This document shows positions 1 to 25,978 of a stretch of 64,000 nt of DNA, one piece after another. Source of the DNA: Planomonospora sp. ID82291 (GTDB lineage: Bacteria; Actinomycetota; Actinomycetes; Streptosporangiales; Streptosporangiaceae); contig NZ_JABTEX010000001.1 of assembly GCF_015711645.1 (NCBI RefSeq), positions 620,001-684,000 on the forward strand, given 5' to 3'. How positions within the stretch are numbered: position 1 is the first letter of the stretch; the number at the start of each line of letters is the position of its first letter. The position numbers and the translations under genes are program-made. The notes beneath the pieces were generated by a model. The model saw nothing but the letters and a program-made list of their open reading frames with translations, had not been told where the DNA came from and ran no database searches.

Positions 1-3000
1 GTTGGCGGCGCAGTAGTCGGCCTCGCCGACGCCGCCGAACGCGGTGACGGCCGAGGAGTAGAGCACCAGGACCTCGGGGCGGTCCTCGGCGGGGGTGCCG
101 GGGCCGACGAGCTCGGCCAGCGGGCCCATGGCCAGCACCTTGGGGGCCAGCACGCGCCGCGCCTCGGCCGGAGTGCGGCGCCGCACCATCCCGCCCGACG
201 GGAGCCCGGCGGCGTGGATCACGCCGTGCAGGCGGCCGAAGTGCTCGCGGGCGCGCCGCAGGACGTCCCGCAGTTGCCCGGGCACCCCCGCGTCGGCCGT
301 GAGGAGCAGCACCTCGACGCCCAGCGCCTCCAGCTCGGCGACGTCCCGCAGCGTCCCGGCCGCCCTGTCCTGGCGGGGGGACGTCCCCGCCGCGCCGCCC
401 CCGCCGTCCCGGAGCACGCCGTCCCGGAGCACGCCGTCCCGGAGCACGCCGCCGCGGGGCTCCGCCGACGCCTCCCCGTCGCCGGGCGGGGCGCCGGCGC
501 GGGACAGCGGGGTCCGGCCGACCAGGGCCAGGCGGCGGACGCCCGCGCGGGCCAGGTGCCGGGCGAGGGCCATGCCGAGGCCGCGGGTGCCGCCGGTGAT
601 GAGGTACGCGCCGTCCGCGCGCCAGGGGTGCGACGGTTCCGGCCGGTCGGGGACCGGGACCCAGTGGCGGATCCAGCGGCGGCCGCGGCGCCGGCCTGCC
701 AGGGGGTCGGCCGCCTCGGGGACGCCGTCCTCCCCCGGTGGCGTGAGGAGCTCGGCGGCGAGCTGGGCGGCCACGGCCGCGGCCGGGGAACCCTCCTCGG
801 CGTCCAGGTCCACGCCGCTCCAGGTCAGGTCCGCGTACTCGTGGCGGGCGGCCCGGCCGAGCCCGTGGGCGAGCGACTGGTGGGGGGCCGGCACGTCGCC
901 GCCGAGGATCTCGGCGGCGCCCCGGCTCACGGTGAGCAGGCGTCCCGGCCGGTCGCCCAGCGCGTGCAGCGCCAGCAGGAGGCTGTCGAAGCCGTGCCCG
1001 ACGGCCTCCCGCAGCTCCTCGTCGCCGGCCGGTCCCGCGGCGGCGGCCAGGCTCCACAGGTGGGCCACGTGCACGGGACCGGCGGGGAGCCCGGCGAACG
1101 CCTCCGCGTACTGCCCGGGCTCGGCCGGGTCGATGGTGAGGCGGCGGCCCTCGCGGCGCGGCCCCGTCCCCGCCACCACCTCCACCACCGGGGTCCCGGA
1201 GGCGGCGGCCAGGTCGGCGAGCGCCGATCCGATGCCCTCGGGGTCGGCGAAGACGACGAGCGGGCCGGGGAGCGCGAGCGCGGTGGGGGGCGCGCCGGCG
1301 GCCGGGTCGCGCCGCCACGCGGGCACGAAGGCGTGGTCGCCGGCCTCGGCGTCCTCCGGCCGCCCCGCAGCGGAGGGCCGGGAGGTCGTCCGGGACCGCC
1401 CGGCGACGGGCTCCGGCCAGAAACGCGTGCGCTGGAACGGGTAGGTCGGCAGGCTCAGCACACGGCCGCCGCCCGGGTGGACCCGTTCCCAGCTCACCCC
1501 GGCGCCCAGCTCCCACAGCGCGCCGCAGGCGCTCAGCAGGTCGGCGTGGGCGTCCCGCGGCCCGGTGACGGTCCAGTACGGCGGCAGCGTCCCGAGCACG
1601 GCGGCCGCCGGACCGCCGGTCATGGTCTGGCGGACCAGACCGCCGAGGGTCTGGCCGGGGCCCAGCTCGACGAACGCGGTCACGTCCTGCTCCAGGCAGT
1701 GGCGCACGCCGTCGGCGAAGCGGACCGTGCCGACGAGCTGGTCCGCCCAGTAGGAGGTGCCGGTGGCCTGCTCGGCGGTGAGCGGGCGGCCGGTCAGGTT
1801 GGACACGACGGTGACGGCGGGGGCGTTCCGCCGGACCGTCTCCAGCACCGCGACCAGCTTCTCCCTGGCCGGTTGGAGCAGCGAGGAGTGGAAGGCGTGG
1901 GCCGAGCGCAGCGGACGGCAGGCCAGGCCCCGGCCGGTCAGCACGGCGGTCGCCCGCTCGATCTCCGCGGGCGGGCCGCTGAGCACGGTCATGGCCGGGC
2001 CGTTGAGCGCGGCCACGTCCACCTCCACCCCGGCGGCGGCCAGGGCGGCGCGGACGGGGGCCTCGGGGGCGGCCACCGCGACCATGCGGCCGGCGGGGGC
2101 CGCGCCGATGAGGTGGGCCCGTTCGATCACGACGTGCAGGGCGTCCTCCAGGGAGAACACCCCGGCCAGGCAGGCGGCGACGTACTCGCCGAGGCTGTAG
2201 CCGACGAGCAGATCGGGGGTGACGCCCCAGTGGCGGAGCAGGCGGGCCAGCGCGTACTCGACCGTGAAGAGGAAGGGGTGCGCCACCGGAGCGTGGCCGA
2301 GCGGGTCGTCGGCGCGGTCGTGGCCGTCGTCCCTGCCCAGCATGGCGGCCAGGTCGACGGACGGGCCGGCGGACGGGGCCGCCGGTCGGCCGGCCGTGAA
2401 GTACGGGCGCAGGTCCACGCCCGAGTGGCGTTCCACCAGGCCGACGCACTCGTCCACGGCGGCGGCGTAGACGGGCTCCCGGACGTACAGCTCGCGGCCG
2501 AGGCCGGCGTAGTGGTCGCCCACCCCGGGGAGCAGGAAGGCCAGGCGGGCGGGGCCGGTGATCCGGTGGCCGCCGCCACCCTCGGCGGCATCGGCGTCGG
2601 CGACGGCGCGGAGCCTGCGTACGGCGTCGCCGAGGTCGGTGCAGACGAGGGCGCGGCGGTGGTCGAGCTCGGCGCGGCCGGTCCGCAGCGTGTGGGCGAC
2701 GTCGCCGAGCTCCGTGCCGGGCCGCTCCTCCAGCCAGTCGGCCAGCCGGCCCGCCTGCTCCCGCAGCCCCGCCGCACCGCCCGCCGAGACCGGCACCACC
2801 CACGACCGCTCCCCCGCGGAACCGGGAAGGGGCGCGACGGGCGCGCTCCCCGCCCCCTCCCGGCGGGAGGCGGACGGCGCCGGCGCACGGCCCTCCCCCG
2901 CCGCGTCCGGGGCCGGCGGGTCAGGCCGGGCGGGCGGGGCGGGCGGGGCGGGCGGGGCCTCCAGGACGACATGGGCGTTGGTGCCGGAGAGGCCGAAGGA

Positions 3001-4332
3001 GCTGACGCCGGCCAGGGCGGGGGTGTCGCGGCGGGGGAGCGCGGTGGCGGCCGTCACCGGCCGGACGGTGCCGTCACCGGGGAGCGCGGCGGCCGGGGTG
3101 GTGAGGTTGAGGCTGGGCGGGATCAGGCCGTTCTCCAGCATCAGGACCGTCTTGATGACGCCCGCGACCCCGGCGCCCGCCTGGGTGTGGCCGATGTTGG
3201 TCTTGACGGCGCCCACGTGCAGCGGGCGGTCCGGGTCGCGCCTGCCGAACACGTCGTGCAGGGCGGACAGCTCGATGGCGTCCCCCAGGTGGGTGCCGGA
3301 GCCGTGCGCCTCCACGTAGTCGACGTCGTCGGGGTTCACCCGGGCCGCCGCCAGGGCGCGGGTGATGACGTCGGCCTGGGCGCGCCGGCTGGGCGCGGTG
3401 AGGCCGTTGCTGCGGCCGTCCTGGTTGACCGCCGACCCGCGCAGGACGGCCCGGATCCGCCGCCCGTTGGCGATCGCCTTCGACAGCGGTTCGAGGACGA
3501 CCATGCCGCCGCCCTCGCCCATGACGTATCCGTCGGCCCGCTCGTCGAAGGTCTTGCACCGCCCGTCGGAGCACATCATCAGCCCGGCGCACGCCTGGAG
3601 GTACAGCGTGGGGTGCAGGGTGAGCGAGGCGCCCCCGGCGAGGGCCAGGTCGCACTCGCCCCGGCGCAGGCTCTCGGCGGCCAGGTGGACGGCGATCAGC
3701 GAGGACGAGCAGGCGGTGTCCACGGTGAGGGTGGGGCCCGTCAGGTCGAGGTGGTACGCGATGCGCCCGGCCGCCACACTGGCCACCGCCCCCTGCCCCA
3801 GGTACGGGTCGGAGACGACCTCGTCGCCCTGGAGTTCGAGCTGGAGCCTGCCGTACTGGAGCGTGTCCATGAAGCCGACCATCACGGCGGTGCGGCTGCC
3901 GGCCAGGCGGGACGGCGCGAGCCCGGCGTTCTCCAGACCCTCCCAGGCCAGTTCGAGCAGCAGGCGCTGGTGCGGGTCCATGCGCAGCGCCTCGCGCGGG
4001 GACAGGCCGAAGAACTCGGCGTCCCAGCCGGTCACGTCGTCCAGGAACGCGCCGTACCGGGTGTACATGGCGCCGGGCACGCCCGGTGCCGGGTCGTAGT
4101 ACGCGTCGACGTCCCAGCGCGAGGGCGGGACCTCGCGCACCGCGTCGCCGCCGCGCCGCAGCAGGTCCCAGAAGTCCTCCACGGTGGCGCCGCCGGGGTA
4201 GCGGCAGGCCATGCCGACGACGGCGACGGGCTCGTGGCGGCGTTCCTCCAGCTCGGTGAGGCGCCGGCGGGTCTGGGCCAGGTCGACGGTCACCCGCTTG
4301 AGGTAGGCGCGGAGCTTTTCCTCGGTCCCCAT
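1..4332 (-). CDS. Modular PKS, module 4 (KS-AT-KR...), 3' end cut by window
   Basis: Type I polyketide synthase module; 1444 codons are visible and the gene runs off the left edge inside the KR active site (DYCAAN is the last residue string). The order seen is a short N-terminal docking helix, a KS with an intact Cys (DTACSSSL), an AT with the nucleophile motif GYSLGEYVAA and the substrate motif HAFHSS, which predicts malonyl-CoA, then a KR with GGTRGLG and a YSS...DYCAAN active site. No DH lies between AT and KR, so a beta-hydroxy product is expected unless more domains lie beyond the edge. The GVGDHYAG and GYSLG motifs and the region after the AT differ from the other three PKS genes and resemble the PpsE-like or myxobacterial/cyanobacterial module type, so this module has a separate origin. 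ATG start at 4332, 38 bp after the preceding PKS gene, with a GGAAAGG ribosome site. Confidence 0.9.
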   Translation of the reverse strand, partial: MGTEEKLRAYLKRVTVDLAQTRRRLTELEERRHEPVAVVGMACRYPGGATVEDFWDLLRRGGDAVREVPPSRWDVDAYYDPAPGVPGAMYTRYGAFLDDVTGWDAEFFGLSPREALRMDPHQRLLLELAWEGLENAGLAPSRLAGSRTAVMVGFMDTLQYGRLQLELQGDEVVSDPYLGQGAVASVAAGRIAYHLDLTGPTLTVDTACSSSLIAVHLAAESLRRGECDLALAGGASLTLHPTLYLQACAGLMMCSDGRCKTFDERADGYVMGEGGGMVVLEPLSKAIANGRRIRAVLRGSAVNQDGRSNGLTAPSRRAQADVITRALAAARVNPDDVDYVEAHGSGTHLGDAIELSALHDVFGRRDPDRPLHVGAVKTNIGHTQAGAGVAGVIKTVLMLENGLIPPSLNLTTPAAALPGDGTVRPVTAATALPRRDTPALAGVSSFGLSGTNAHVVLEAPPAPPAPPARPDPPAPDAAGEGRAPAPSASRREGAGSAPVAPLPGSAGERSWVVPVSAGGAAGLREQAGRLADWLEERPGTELGDVAHTLRTGRAELDHRRALVCTDLGDAVRRLRAVADADAAEGGGGHRITGPARLAFLLPGVGDHYAGLGRELYVREPVYAAAVDECVGLVERHSGVDLRPYFTAGRPAAPSAGPSVDLAAMLGRDDGHDRADDPLGHAPVAHPFLFTVEYALARLLRHWGVTPDLLVGYSLGEYVAACLAGVFSLEDALHVVIERAHLIGAAPAGRMVAVAAPEAPVRAALAAAGVEVDVAALNGPAMTVLSGPPAEIERATAVLTGRGLACRPLRSAHAFHSSLLQPAREKLVAVLETVRRNAPAVTVVSNLTGRPLTAEQATGTSYWADQLVGTVRFADGVRHCLEQDVTAFVELGPGQTLGGLVRQTMTGGPAAAVLGTLPPYWTVTGPRDAHADLLSACGALWELGAGVSWERVHPGGGRVLSLPTYPFQRTRFWPEPVAGRSRTTSRPSAAGRPEDAEAGDHAFVPAWRRDPAAGAPPTALALPGPLVVFADPEGIGSALADLAAASGTPVVEVVAGTGPRREGRRLTIDPAEPGQYAEAFAGLPAGPVHVAHLWSLAAAAGPAGDEELREAVGHGFDSLLLALHALGDRPGRLLTVSRGAAEILGGDVPAPHQSLAHGLGRAARHEYADLTWSGVDLDAEEGSPAAAVAAQLAAELLTPPGEDGVPEAADPLAGRRRGRRWIRHWVPVPDRPEPSHPWRADGAYLITGGTRGLGMALARHLARAGVRRLALVGRTPLSRAGAPPGDGEASAEPRGGVLRDGVLRDGVLRDGGGGAAGTSPRQDRAAGTLRDVAELEALGVEVLLLTADAGVPGQLRDVLRRAREHFGRLHGVIHAAGLPSGGMVRRRTPAEARRVLAPKVLAMGPLAELVGPGTPAEDRPEVLVLYSSAVTAFGGVGEADYCAAN

Positions 4333-4370
4333 CGCAAGAGCCTTTCCGGTCGCGGTCGCGGTCGTCGTGG

Positions 4371-9964
<5,594 letters not shown>

Positions 9965-9980
9965 CGATCGGCCTTTCCCG

Positions 9981-12900
9981 TCACAGTTCGTTGTCGATGA
10001 GCGCGAAGATCTCTTCGTCCGAGGCGGAGTCGATCTTCTCCATCACGGTGTGGGCGTCGCCCGCGGGCTGCGCGCCGAACATGGCCAGCCCGCCCTGCAG
10101 CACGGCGACGAGCCGGCTGCGGATCGCCTCGCCGTCGCCCCCTGCGCCGGCGATCATGGATCCCACCCGTTCGAGCGCGCCGCGCAGGATCTCCTCCGGC
10201 GAGGGCGCGGCGGGGGCGAGCGTGTCGAACAGGTACCCGGCCAGGGAGCCGACCGTGGGGTGGTCGAACACGAGCGTGGCGGGCAGTCTCAGCCCGGTGT
10301 CGGCGTTGAGCCGGTTGCGCAGCTCGACGGCGGTCAGCGAGTCGAAGCCGAGCTGGGTGAACGCCCGGTCGACACCGATCTTCTCGGCGCTGCCGTGCGC
10401 GAGGACGGCGGCGACGTGGCCGCGGACCCGGTCGGTGAGCACGCGCAGGCCCTCTTCCCTGGTCAGCTCGGCCAGGCGGGGCAGGAGCGCGGCGAGGCTC
10501 GTGCCCTGCCCGCCGCCCACGGTCCGGCGCGGTGTGCGGACCAGGCCCCGCAACACCGACGGCAGATCACCCCGCTCCGCCCTCGCCCGCAACCCCGCCC
10601 CATCCCACCGAGCCGCCACCACCACCCCCCCACCACCCGCCAACGCCGCATCCAACAACCCCAACCCCTCACCCACCCCGAGCGCCCCCACCCCCGACCG
10701 CGCCAACCGCGCCACATCCACCCGACCCAACCCCCCCGCCATCCCCGAACCCGCCACATCCCACAACCCCCACACCACCGACACCCCCGCCAACCCCAAC
10801 CCCCGACGATGCACCGCCAACCCATCCAGAAAAGCGTTCGCCGCCGCATACCCCCCCTGACCCGCATTCCCCAACACCCCCGCCAACGACGAGAACAACA
10901 CGAACACCGACACCGGATGACCAACCGTCAACTCATGCAGATGCCACGCCGCATCCGCCTTCGCCCCCAACACCCCCGCCAACCGACCCGGCGTCAGATC
11001 CTGCACCAACCCGTCATCCAGCACCCCCGCCGCATGCACCACACCCCCCAACCGCACCCCCGCCACCACCCCCGCCAACGCCACCCGATCCGACACATCA
11101 CACGCCACCACCGCCACCCGCGCCCCCGCCCCCTCCAACTCCGCCACCAACACCGCCACACCCGGAGCATCCGGACCCCGCCGCGACACCAGCAACAGAT
11201 CCCGCACCCCGTACCGATCCACCAGATGCCGCGCCACCAACGCCCCCAGACCCCCCGTCCCCCCCGTCACCAACACCGTCCCCGCAATCACCACAGGCCC
11301 CGCCGAAACCGGCCCCCCGACCACCGCAGACCCCCCGGCAAGCCCTCCCGCCACCACCGGCCCCGCCACCGGCCCCGCCGACCCCGCCACCGGCCCCGCA
11401 ACCGACCCCCCGGCCACCGCCGGCCCCGCCACCGGCCCCGCCGACACCTCACGACGCACCAGACGCGGCACCAGGACCCGGCCGTCCACCACACGCACCT
11501 GCGACTCACCGACCGCCACCAGCCCGACCCAGTCCGCGTACCCCTCAGGCACCTCGGCCAGCACGAACCGACCCGGCTGCTCCGACTGCGCCGACCGCAC
11601 CAGCCCCCACACCGCCGCACCCGCCACATCACCCGGCCGGGTCACGAACATCAACGGAGCACCCTCCTCCGGATGAGCCGCGATGGCCCCCAGCACCCGG
11701 GCCGTCAGATCCCTGACCGCGGCGGGCACCTCCGCCTCCCCGCTCACGCAGAAGACCACGACCGGTTCGGGGGTTCCGACCGCCGCGACCACCGCGGGCA
11801 CCGCCTCCACCCAGTCCACGCCGTACAGGGTCAGGGCGGCGGAGGCCGCGGCGCGGGGCGCGGGCCGCGTGCGGACCGAGGCCAGCGCGGCCACCGGCCG
11901 TCCCGCGTCGTCGGCGGCCTCGATCGCGCAGCCGTCCTCGCCGGTCCTGGCCAGCCGCACCCGCAGGGACCTGGCCCCGGTGGCGAGCAGCCGTACCCCG
12001 CGCAGCTCGAACGGCACCCGCAGCCCTCCGTCACCGCCGCCGGCGACCAGCAGCGCGTGGAACACGGAGTCCAGCAGGGCCGGGTGGACGCCGAACCCGG
12101 CCACGTCCACGTGCTCGGGCGCCGCCACGTCGGCGTACAGCTCCTCGCCGTGCCGCCAGGCGGCCCGCAGTCCCCGGAAGGCGGGGCCGTACTCGTACCC
12201 CTGCTCGGCCAGGCGCTCGTAACCGCCCTCGACGTCGACGGGGACGGCTCCGGCGGGCGGCCACACGGCGGCCCACCCCGGGTGGGCCGCCGCGTCCCGG
12301 TCCTCGGCGACGGCGCCGGACAGGTGGCGGGTCCACCCGGCCTCGTGGTCGTCGGCGGGGCGGGAGTGCACGCGTACGGGGCGGGCGCCGGAGCCGTCCG
12401 GAGGCTCGACGACGACCTGCACCGCCACGCCGCCGTCCGCGGGCAGGACCAGCGGCGCCTCGAACATCAGCTCCTCGACCAGGCCGAGCCCGACCCGTGA
12501 GCCCGCTTCCAGCACCAGGTCCGCCAGCGCGGCCCCCGGCAGGACGACGGCCCCGCCCACGACGTGGTCGGCCAGCCAGGGCGCGTCGGCGACGGACAGC
12601 ACACCGGTGAGCACGGTCGGACCGTCGTCGGCCAGCTCGACGGCCGCGCCCAGCAGCGGGTGGCCGGTGGCGCTCAGCCCGGTGGCGGACAGGTCGGCGC
12701 CCCGGGCGGGCGGGCCGAGCCAGTAGCGTTCGCGGTCGAACGGGTACGGCGGCAGGTCGACCGGGCGGCCGTGGGGGGACAGCGCGGCCCAGTCCACGCC
12801 CGCTCCCGCCGTCCACGCCGCCGCCAGGCCGGCGACCAGCCCGTCGGCCTCGCCGCGGTCGCGCCGGTGCAGGGCGACGATCGTCGTGTCGTCCCCGGTC

Positions 12901-15510
12901 ACGCAGTCGTGCGCCATGCCGGAGAGCACGGCCTGCGGACCCACCTCCACCAGGACGCGGGCGCCGGACTCCTCCAGCGTGCCGATCGCCGCGTGGAACA
13001 GCACGGGCCGCCTGATCTGCTCCAGCCAGTAGCCGGGGTCGGTCCAGTCGCCGGGAGTGCCGGCGACGAAGGGCACATCCCGTGTCCCGAACGGCACCGC
13101 CTCCAGTTCGGCGGCGAACGCGGCCAGCATCGGCTCCATGAGCGGCGAATGGAAGGCGCGGCCGACCGGCAGCCTGCGGGTCCGCCGTCCCTGCGCCCTC
13201 CAGTGCGCGGCCACGGCCAGGCAGGGCTCCTCCGCTCCCGAGATCACCACGCCGGCGGGGCCGTTGACGGCGGCGACGCCGACCCGGTCCTCCAGCCCGG
13301 CCAGGGTGACGGCGACCTCGTCGGCGGAGGCGTTCACGGCGACCATCGCGCCCGGCTCGCACAGCTCGCGCATCAGCCGGCCTCGGGCGGTGATCAGGCG
13401 GGCGGCGTCCGGCAGGGTCCAGATCCCGGCGACGTGAGCCGCGGCGTACTCGCCGACCGAGTGCCCGGCCACCACCGAGGGCGTCAGGCCGAGCGACTCC
13501 AGCAGCCGGTACGCGGCCACCTCGAAGGCGAACAGCGCGGGCTGGGTGTAGGCGGTGTCGTCGAGCAGCCCGGACTCGGGAGTGCCGGGCCCGGCCCACA
13601 TCACGTCGCGGACCGGCCGGTCGAGGTGGGGGTCGAGGGCCGCGCAGACCTCGTCGAGCGCGGCGGCGAACACCGGCGATCCGGCGGCCAGCTCGCGTCC
13701 CATGCCGGGCCGCTGTCCGCCCTGCCCGGTGAACAGGAACGCCACGCGGGGCCGCTCGCCCGCGACGCCCTCGATCACCCCGGCGGTCTCACCCCGCGCG
13801 TAGCGGGCCAGCGCGTCGGCCAGGGCCGCGCGGTCGCGGCCGAGCGCGACGGCGCGGTACGGCAGGAGCGGCTGCCCGGCCAGCGTGCGTGCCACGTCGG
13901 CCGGTTCCTTCCGCAGCCCGGCCAGTTGCCCGGCCCTGGCCGCCAGCGACCGCGGGCTGTGGGCGCCGACCGGCCAGGCGATCGGGCCGGTGAGGACGGC
14001 GGCGACCGGCCGCTCGGAACCGGAAGCGGAACCGGAACCGGAAGCGGAACCGGAAGGGGAAGGGGAAGGGGAGTCAGAACCGGAGTCAGAACCACGACCG
14101 GGACCGGGCTCAGGACCGGGCTCGGGCTCGGAGGCGTACTCCTCGATGATCGCGTGCGCGTTGGTGCCGCTGATGCCGAAGGAGGAGACGCCGGCCCGGC
14201 GCGGCCGCTCGCCGCGCGGCCACCCGACCTCCTCGGTCAGCAGCCGCACCTCGCCCATCGACCAGTCGACGTGCGGATTGGGCTCGGTGACGTGCAGGGT
14301 GCGCGGCAGCACGCCGTGCCGCATGGCCATGACCATCTTGATCACGCCCGCTACCCCGGCGGCGGCCTGCGTGTGGCCGATGTTCGACTTGATCGAACCG
14401 AGCCAGGCGGGCCGGTCGGCCGGGCGCGTCCGGCCGTACGCGGCGAGGACGGCCTGGGCCTCGATGGGGTCGCCCAACGTGGTGCCGGTGCCGTGGGCCT
14501 CGATGACGTCCACGTCGTGCGCGTCGAGCCGGGCGTCGGCGAGCGCCTGCCGGATCACGCGCTCCTGGGCGGGGCCGCTGGGCGCGGTCATGCCGTTGCT
14601 GGCGCCGTCCTGGTTGATCGCCGTACCCCGGACGACGGCCAGGATGCGCCGCCCGTTGCGGCGCGCCGCCGACAGCGGCTCCAGGGCCAGCACCCCGACG
14701 CCCTCGGCCCAGGCGGCGCCGTCGGCCGAGGCCGAGAACGACTTGCACCGGCCGTCGGGGGAGAGCGCGCGCTGCCGGCAGAACTCGACGAACGAGTCCG
14801 GCGCGGCCAGCACGGTGACGCCGCCCGCCAGCGCGAGCGAGCACTCGCCCTGGCGCAGCGCCCGCACCGCGAGATGCAACGTGACCAGCGAGGACGAGCA
14901 GGCCGTGTCCACCGTCAGCGACGGGCCCTCCAGCCCGAAGGTGTAGGAGACGCGACCGGAGAGCACGCTCGGCGTGCTGGAGGACAGCAGCGTCCCCTCC
15001 ATCGCCGGAGGCACCGCGCCGTGCATGAACCGGGAGGAGTAGTCGTTGAACATGCTGCCCGCGTAGATCCCGGTGCGGGTGCCGTGCAGGGTCGCCGGGT
15101 CGATCCCGGCGTGCGCGAGCGCCTCCCAGCAGGTCTCCAGGAACAGCCGGTGCTGCGGGTCGGTGCCCAGCGCGCTGCGCGGGCTGAGGCCGAAGAACGC
15201 CGCGTCGAAGTCGGCCGCGTCGTACAGGAAGCCGCCGTGCCGGGTGTAGGTCCGGCCCGCCGCCTCGGGGTCGGGGTCGTACAGGCCGTCCACGTCCCAG
15301 CCGCGGTCGGCGGGGAACTCCCCGATCGCGTCCCGGCCCCCGGCCACCAGCTCCCACAGGTCCTCCGGGCCCCGCACCCCGCCGGGGTAGCGGCACGCCA
15401 TCCCGACGATCGCCACCGGCTCGTGGCGGCGCTCCTCGTCCTCGGCCAGCCGCCGGCGGGCCTCCGCCAGGTCGACGGTCACCCGTTTCAGGTACGCGCG
15501 CAGCTCGGCC

Positions 15511-15521
<11 letters not shown>
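9981..15521 (-). CDS. Modular PKS, module 2 (KS-AT-DH-KR-ACP), malonyl-specific
   Basis: A single 1846-residue extension module. Domains in order are an N-terminal docking helix, a KS (Cys near residue 207), an AT with [10 protein letters not shown] near residue 686 and RAFHSPLM near 790 (the FH signature predicts malonyl-CoA), a DH with [10 protein letters not shown] near 985 and [10 protein letters not shown], a KR with GGTGGLG near 1418, LDD and GGYAAAN (B-type), and an ACP with LGFDSL near 1726. The tail [15 protein letters not shown] is the docking region. The first 150 residues are almost identical to those of the module 3 protein and the KR block is almost identical to those of modules 1 and 3. 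The start ATG overlaps the 3' end of the upstream PKS gene by 11 bp, with a GGAAGG ribosome site, so translation is probably coupled. An active DH and KR should leave a C=C unit. Confidence 0.96.
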
Positions 15522-24318
<8,797 letters not shown>

Positions 24319-24604
24319 CAATGCGCCACCTCAAGCCTCACGCCTCGGGAACGTCACACGTCGACGCCTTGTCGGGAACGGCTCTGAAGAATCATCCGAA
24401 GAATCAGCCGGCAGCCGGGCCGGGATACGGCGGCGGCTCAGCCAATTGCGACTTTAAGGTTGCGTTCCGTTCCGGCACACGCCCATTGCGCCGACATGTA
24501 GTTGCCATCGTTTCTGGCCACCGCAGGCCACCGGCCCCGCTCTTGACCCCGCTCCTCCGCGTCCGCGAAGAATGGCGGACGGAGAAAGCTGCGGAGGGGA
24601 TCAC
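24319..24604. promoter_or_regulatory. Divergent promoter region, PKS operon / condensation-protein operon
   Basis: This is a 286-bp non-coding region, less GC-rich than its flanks, between the leftward PKS operon and the rightward operon. It holds a direct repeat GAAGAATCA at 24386-24394 and 24398-24406 (12-bp period). It also holds two related heptamers, CCCATTG at 24482-24488 and GCCATCG at 24504-24510, spaced exactly 22 bp, as SARP sites often are. TTGACC at 24543-24548 followed by AAGAAT at 24568 could be a -35/-10 pair for the rightward gene, although the 19-bp spacer is long. The function of each element is inferred. Confidence 0.55.
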
Positions 24605-25963
24605 ATGTCCGTCGAGGCGCCTCTCAGTCACGGCCAGCTCTTCAGCTGGCGGGAGATAGAGCGGTATCCGCAGGGCTGGCTGGCGGAGGCCAACCTGCCG
24701 ACCACCTGGGATCTGCGCGGTCTCTCCGGCGCGCGGGTGGACGAGGCGCTGCGGCGGCTGGTGGACCGGCACGAGGTGCTGCGCACCACCTACCGGGACC
24801 GGGACGGCCGGCCGGTGCAGCACGTCCACGAGGGCGTCGAGCCGCCGATCGAGCGGATCGACCGGATCGTCACCGACCCCGCCGAGCACGAGCGGACGAA
24901 GGCCGAGCTGGTGACGGTGCCGTTCGCGATGAGCGACGCGCTGAACTGGCGCGGCCGGCTGATCAGCTCGCGGGGGGCGCCGGTGTACCTGTGCCTGTCG
25001 TTCTCCCACCTGATCGTGGACCTGTGGTCGATCCACCACCTGCAGGACCAGTTCAAGGCGCTGGCGGCCGACCCGCGGGCGACCGCGCCGGTCGGGTCCC
25101 CGCCGCGCGAGCTGGCGCGGCGGCAGCGGGAGGAGGCCTGGCGGCCCCGGCAGGAGGGCTCCGAGCGGTACTGGCGGGGCGTGCTGGACGACGGCCTGAT
25201 GGACGCCCTGCCCACGCTGCCCGCCGGGGTCGAGCGCAACCGGCTGGAGCTGACGCTGCGGTCGCGCAGCCTGGGCGGGCTGGCGGCGGAGGCCGGCAGG
25301 CGGCACGGCGTGACCGCCCCGGCCGTGGTGATGGCGTTCGTGGCCGCGGGCCTGGCCCGCCACCTGGGCGTGGACCGGGTGACGATGAGCCTGATGTCCT
25401 CCAACCGGTTCGCGCCGGAGGACCAGCACAACGTGGGCACGATGAACCAGCTCATCCCGTTCGTCACGGCCGTGGACCCGCGGTCCACGATCGCCGAGCA
25501 CGTCAGGCGGCTGCACTGGGCGAGCGCGAGGGCCTACCGGCACTCCTGCTACGACCTCGACCGGATCGCCGAGGCTGCGGCCGGGCACGGCGAGCGGCCG
25601 GAGCACGGCTGCTGGGTCAACCACCTGTTCCGCGCCTGGTTCAACTACATCCAGGTGGACCGCCGTCCCAGCGACCCGCACGACCCGGCCCCGGCCGAGC
25701 TGGCCTGGACACCGCTCGCCCAGCGGTACGGACAGGCGTTCCGGGTGCGGGTGGAGGTGCGCGGCGGACGGACCAGCGTGCTGATGCTGGCCGACCCCGA
25801 CGTGCTGCCGGCCGGGGCGATGACCGACATCATGCGGACGGTCGCCGCCGGCGTGCGGCTGGCCGCGACCGATCCGGGACGCGCGCTGAAGGACCTGTGG
25901 GACGCGCGCGGCGGCCTGCCGCCGTCGCTGTTCCCGCACGAGCCGCCAGAGCCGCCCCGCTGA
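24605..25963 (+). CDS. Stand-alone condensation-type acyltransferase (1)
   Basis: A 452-residue protein with the fold signature of an NRPS condensation domain and no fused adenylation or carrier domain. The catalytic motif reads S134-H135-L-I-V-D139-L, so the catalytic second His and the structural Asp of HHxxxDG are present while the first His is Ser. Upstream, RRLVDRHEVLRTTYR is the usual early C-domain motif. Such free-standing C proteins join an acyl or aminoacyl group on a carrier protein to an amine, hydroxyl or thiol nucleophile. The next gene is an adenylation enzyme, so the substrate probably sits on the nearby stand-alone carrier. ATG 24605 was chosen over an upstream ATG at 24572 because GGAGGGGA lies six bases before it. 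Confidence 0.85.
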   Translation: MSVEAPLSHGQLFSWREIERYPQGWLAEANLPTTWDLRGLSGARVDEALRRLVDRHEVLRTTYRDRDGRPVQHVHEGVEPPIERIDRIVTDPAEHERTKAELVTVPFAMSDALNWRGRLISSRGAPVYLCLSFSHLIVDLWSIHHLQDQFKALAADPRATAPVGSPPRELARRQREEAWRPRQEGSERYWRGVLDDGLMDALPTLPAGVERNRLELTLRSRSLGGLAAEAGRRHGVTAPAVVMAFVAAGLARHLGVDRVTMSLMSSNRFAPEDQHNVGTMNQLIPFVTAVDPRSTIAEHVRRLHWASARAYRHSCYDLDRIAEAAAGHGERPEHGCWVNHLFRAWFNYIQVDRRPSDPHDPAPAELAWTPLAQRYGQAFRVRVEVRGGRTSVLMLADPDVLPAGAMTDIMRTVAAGVRLAATDPGRALKDLWDARGGLPPSLFPHEPPEPPR

Positions 25964-25978
25964 GTTCCGGAGAGGCCC

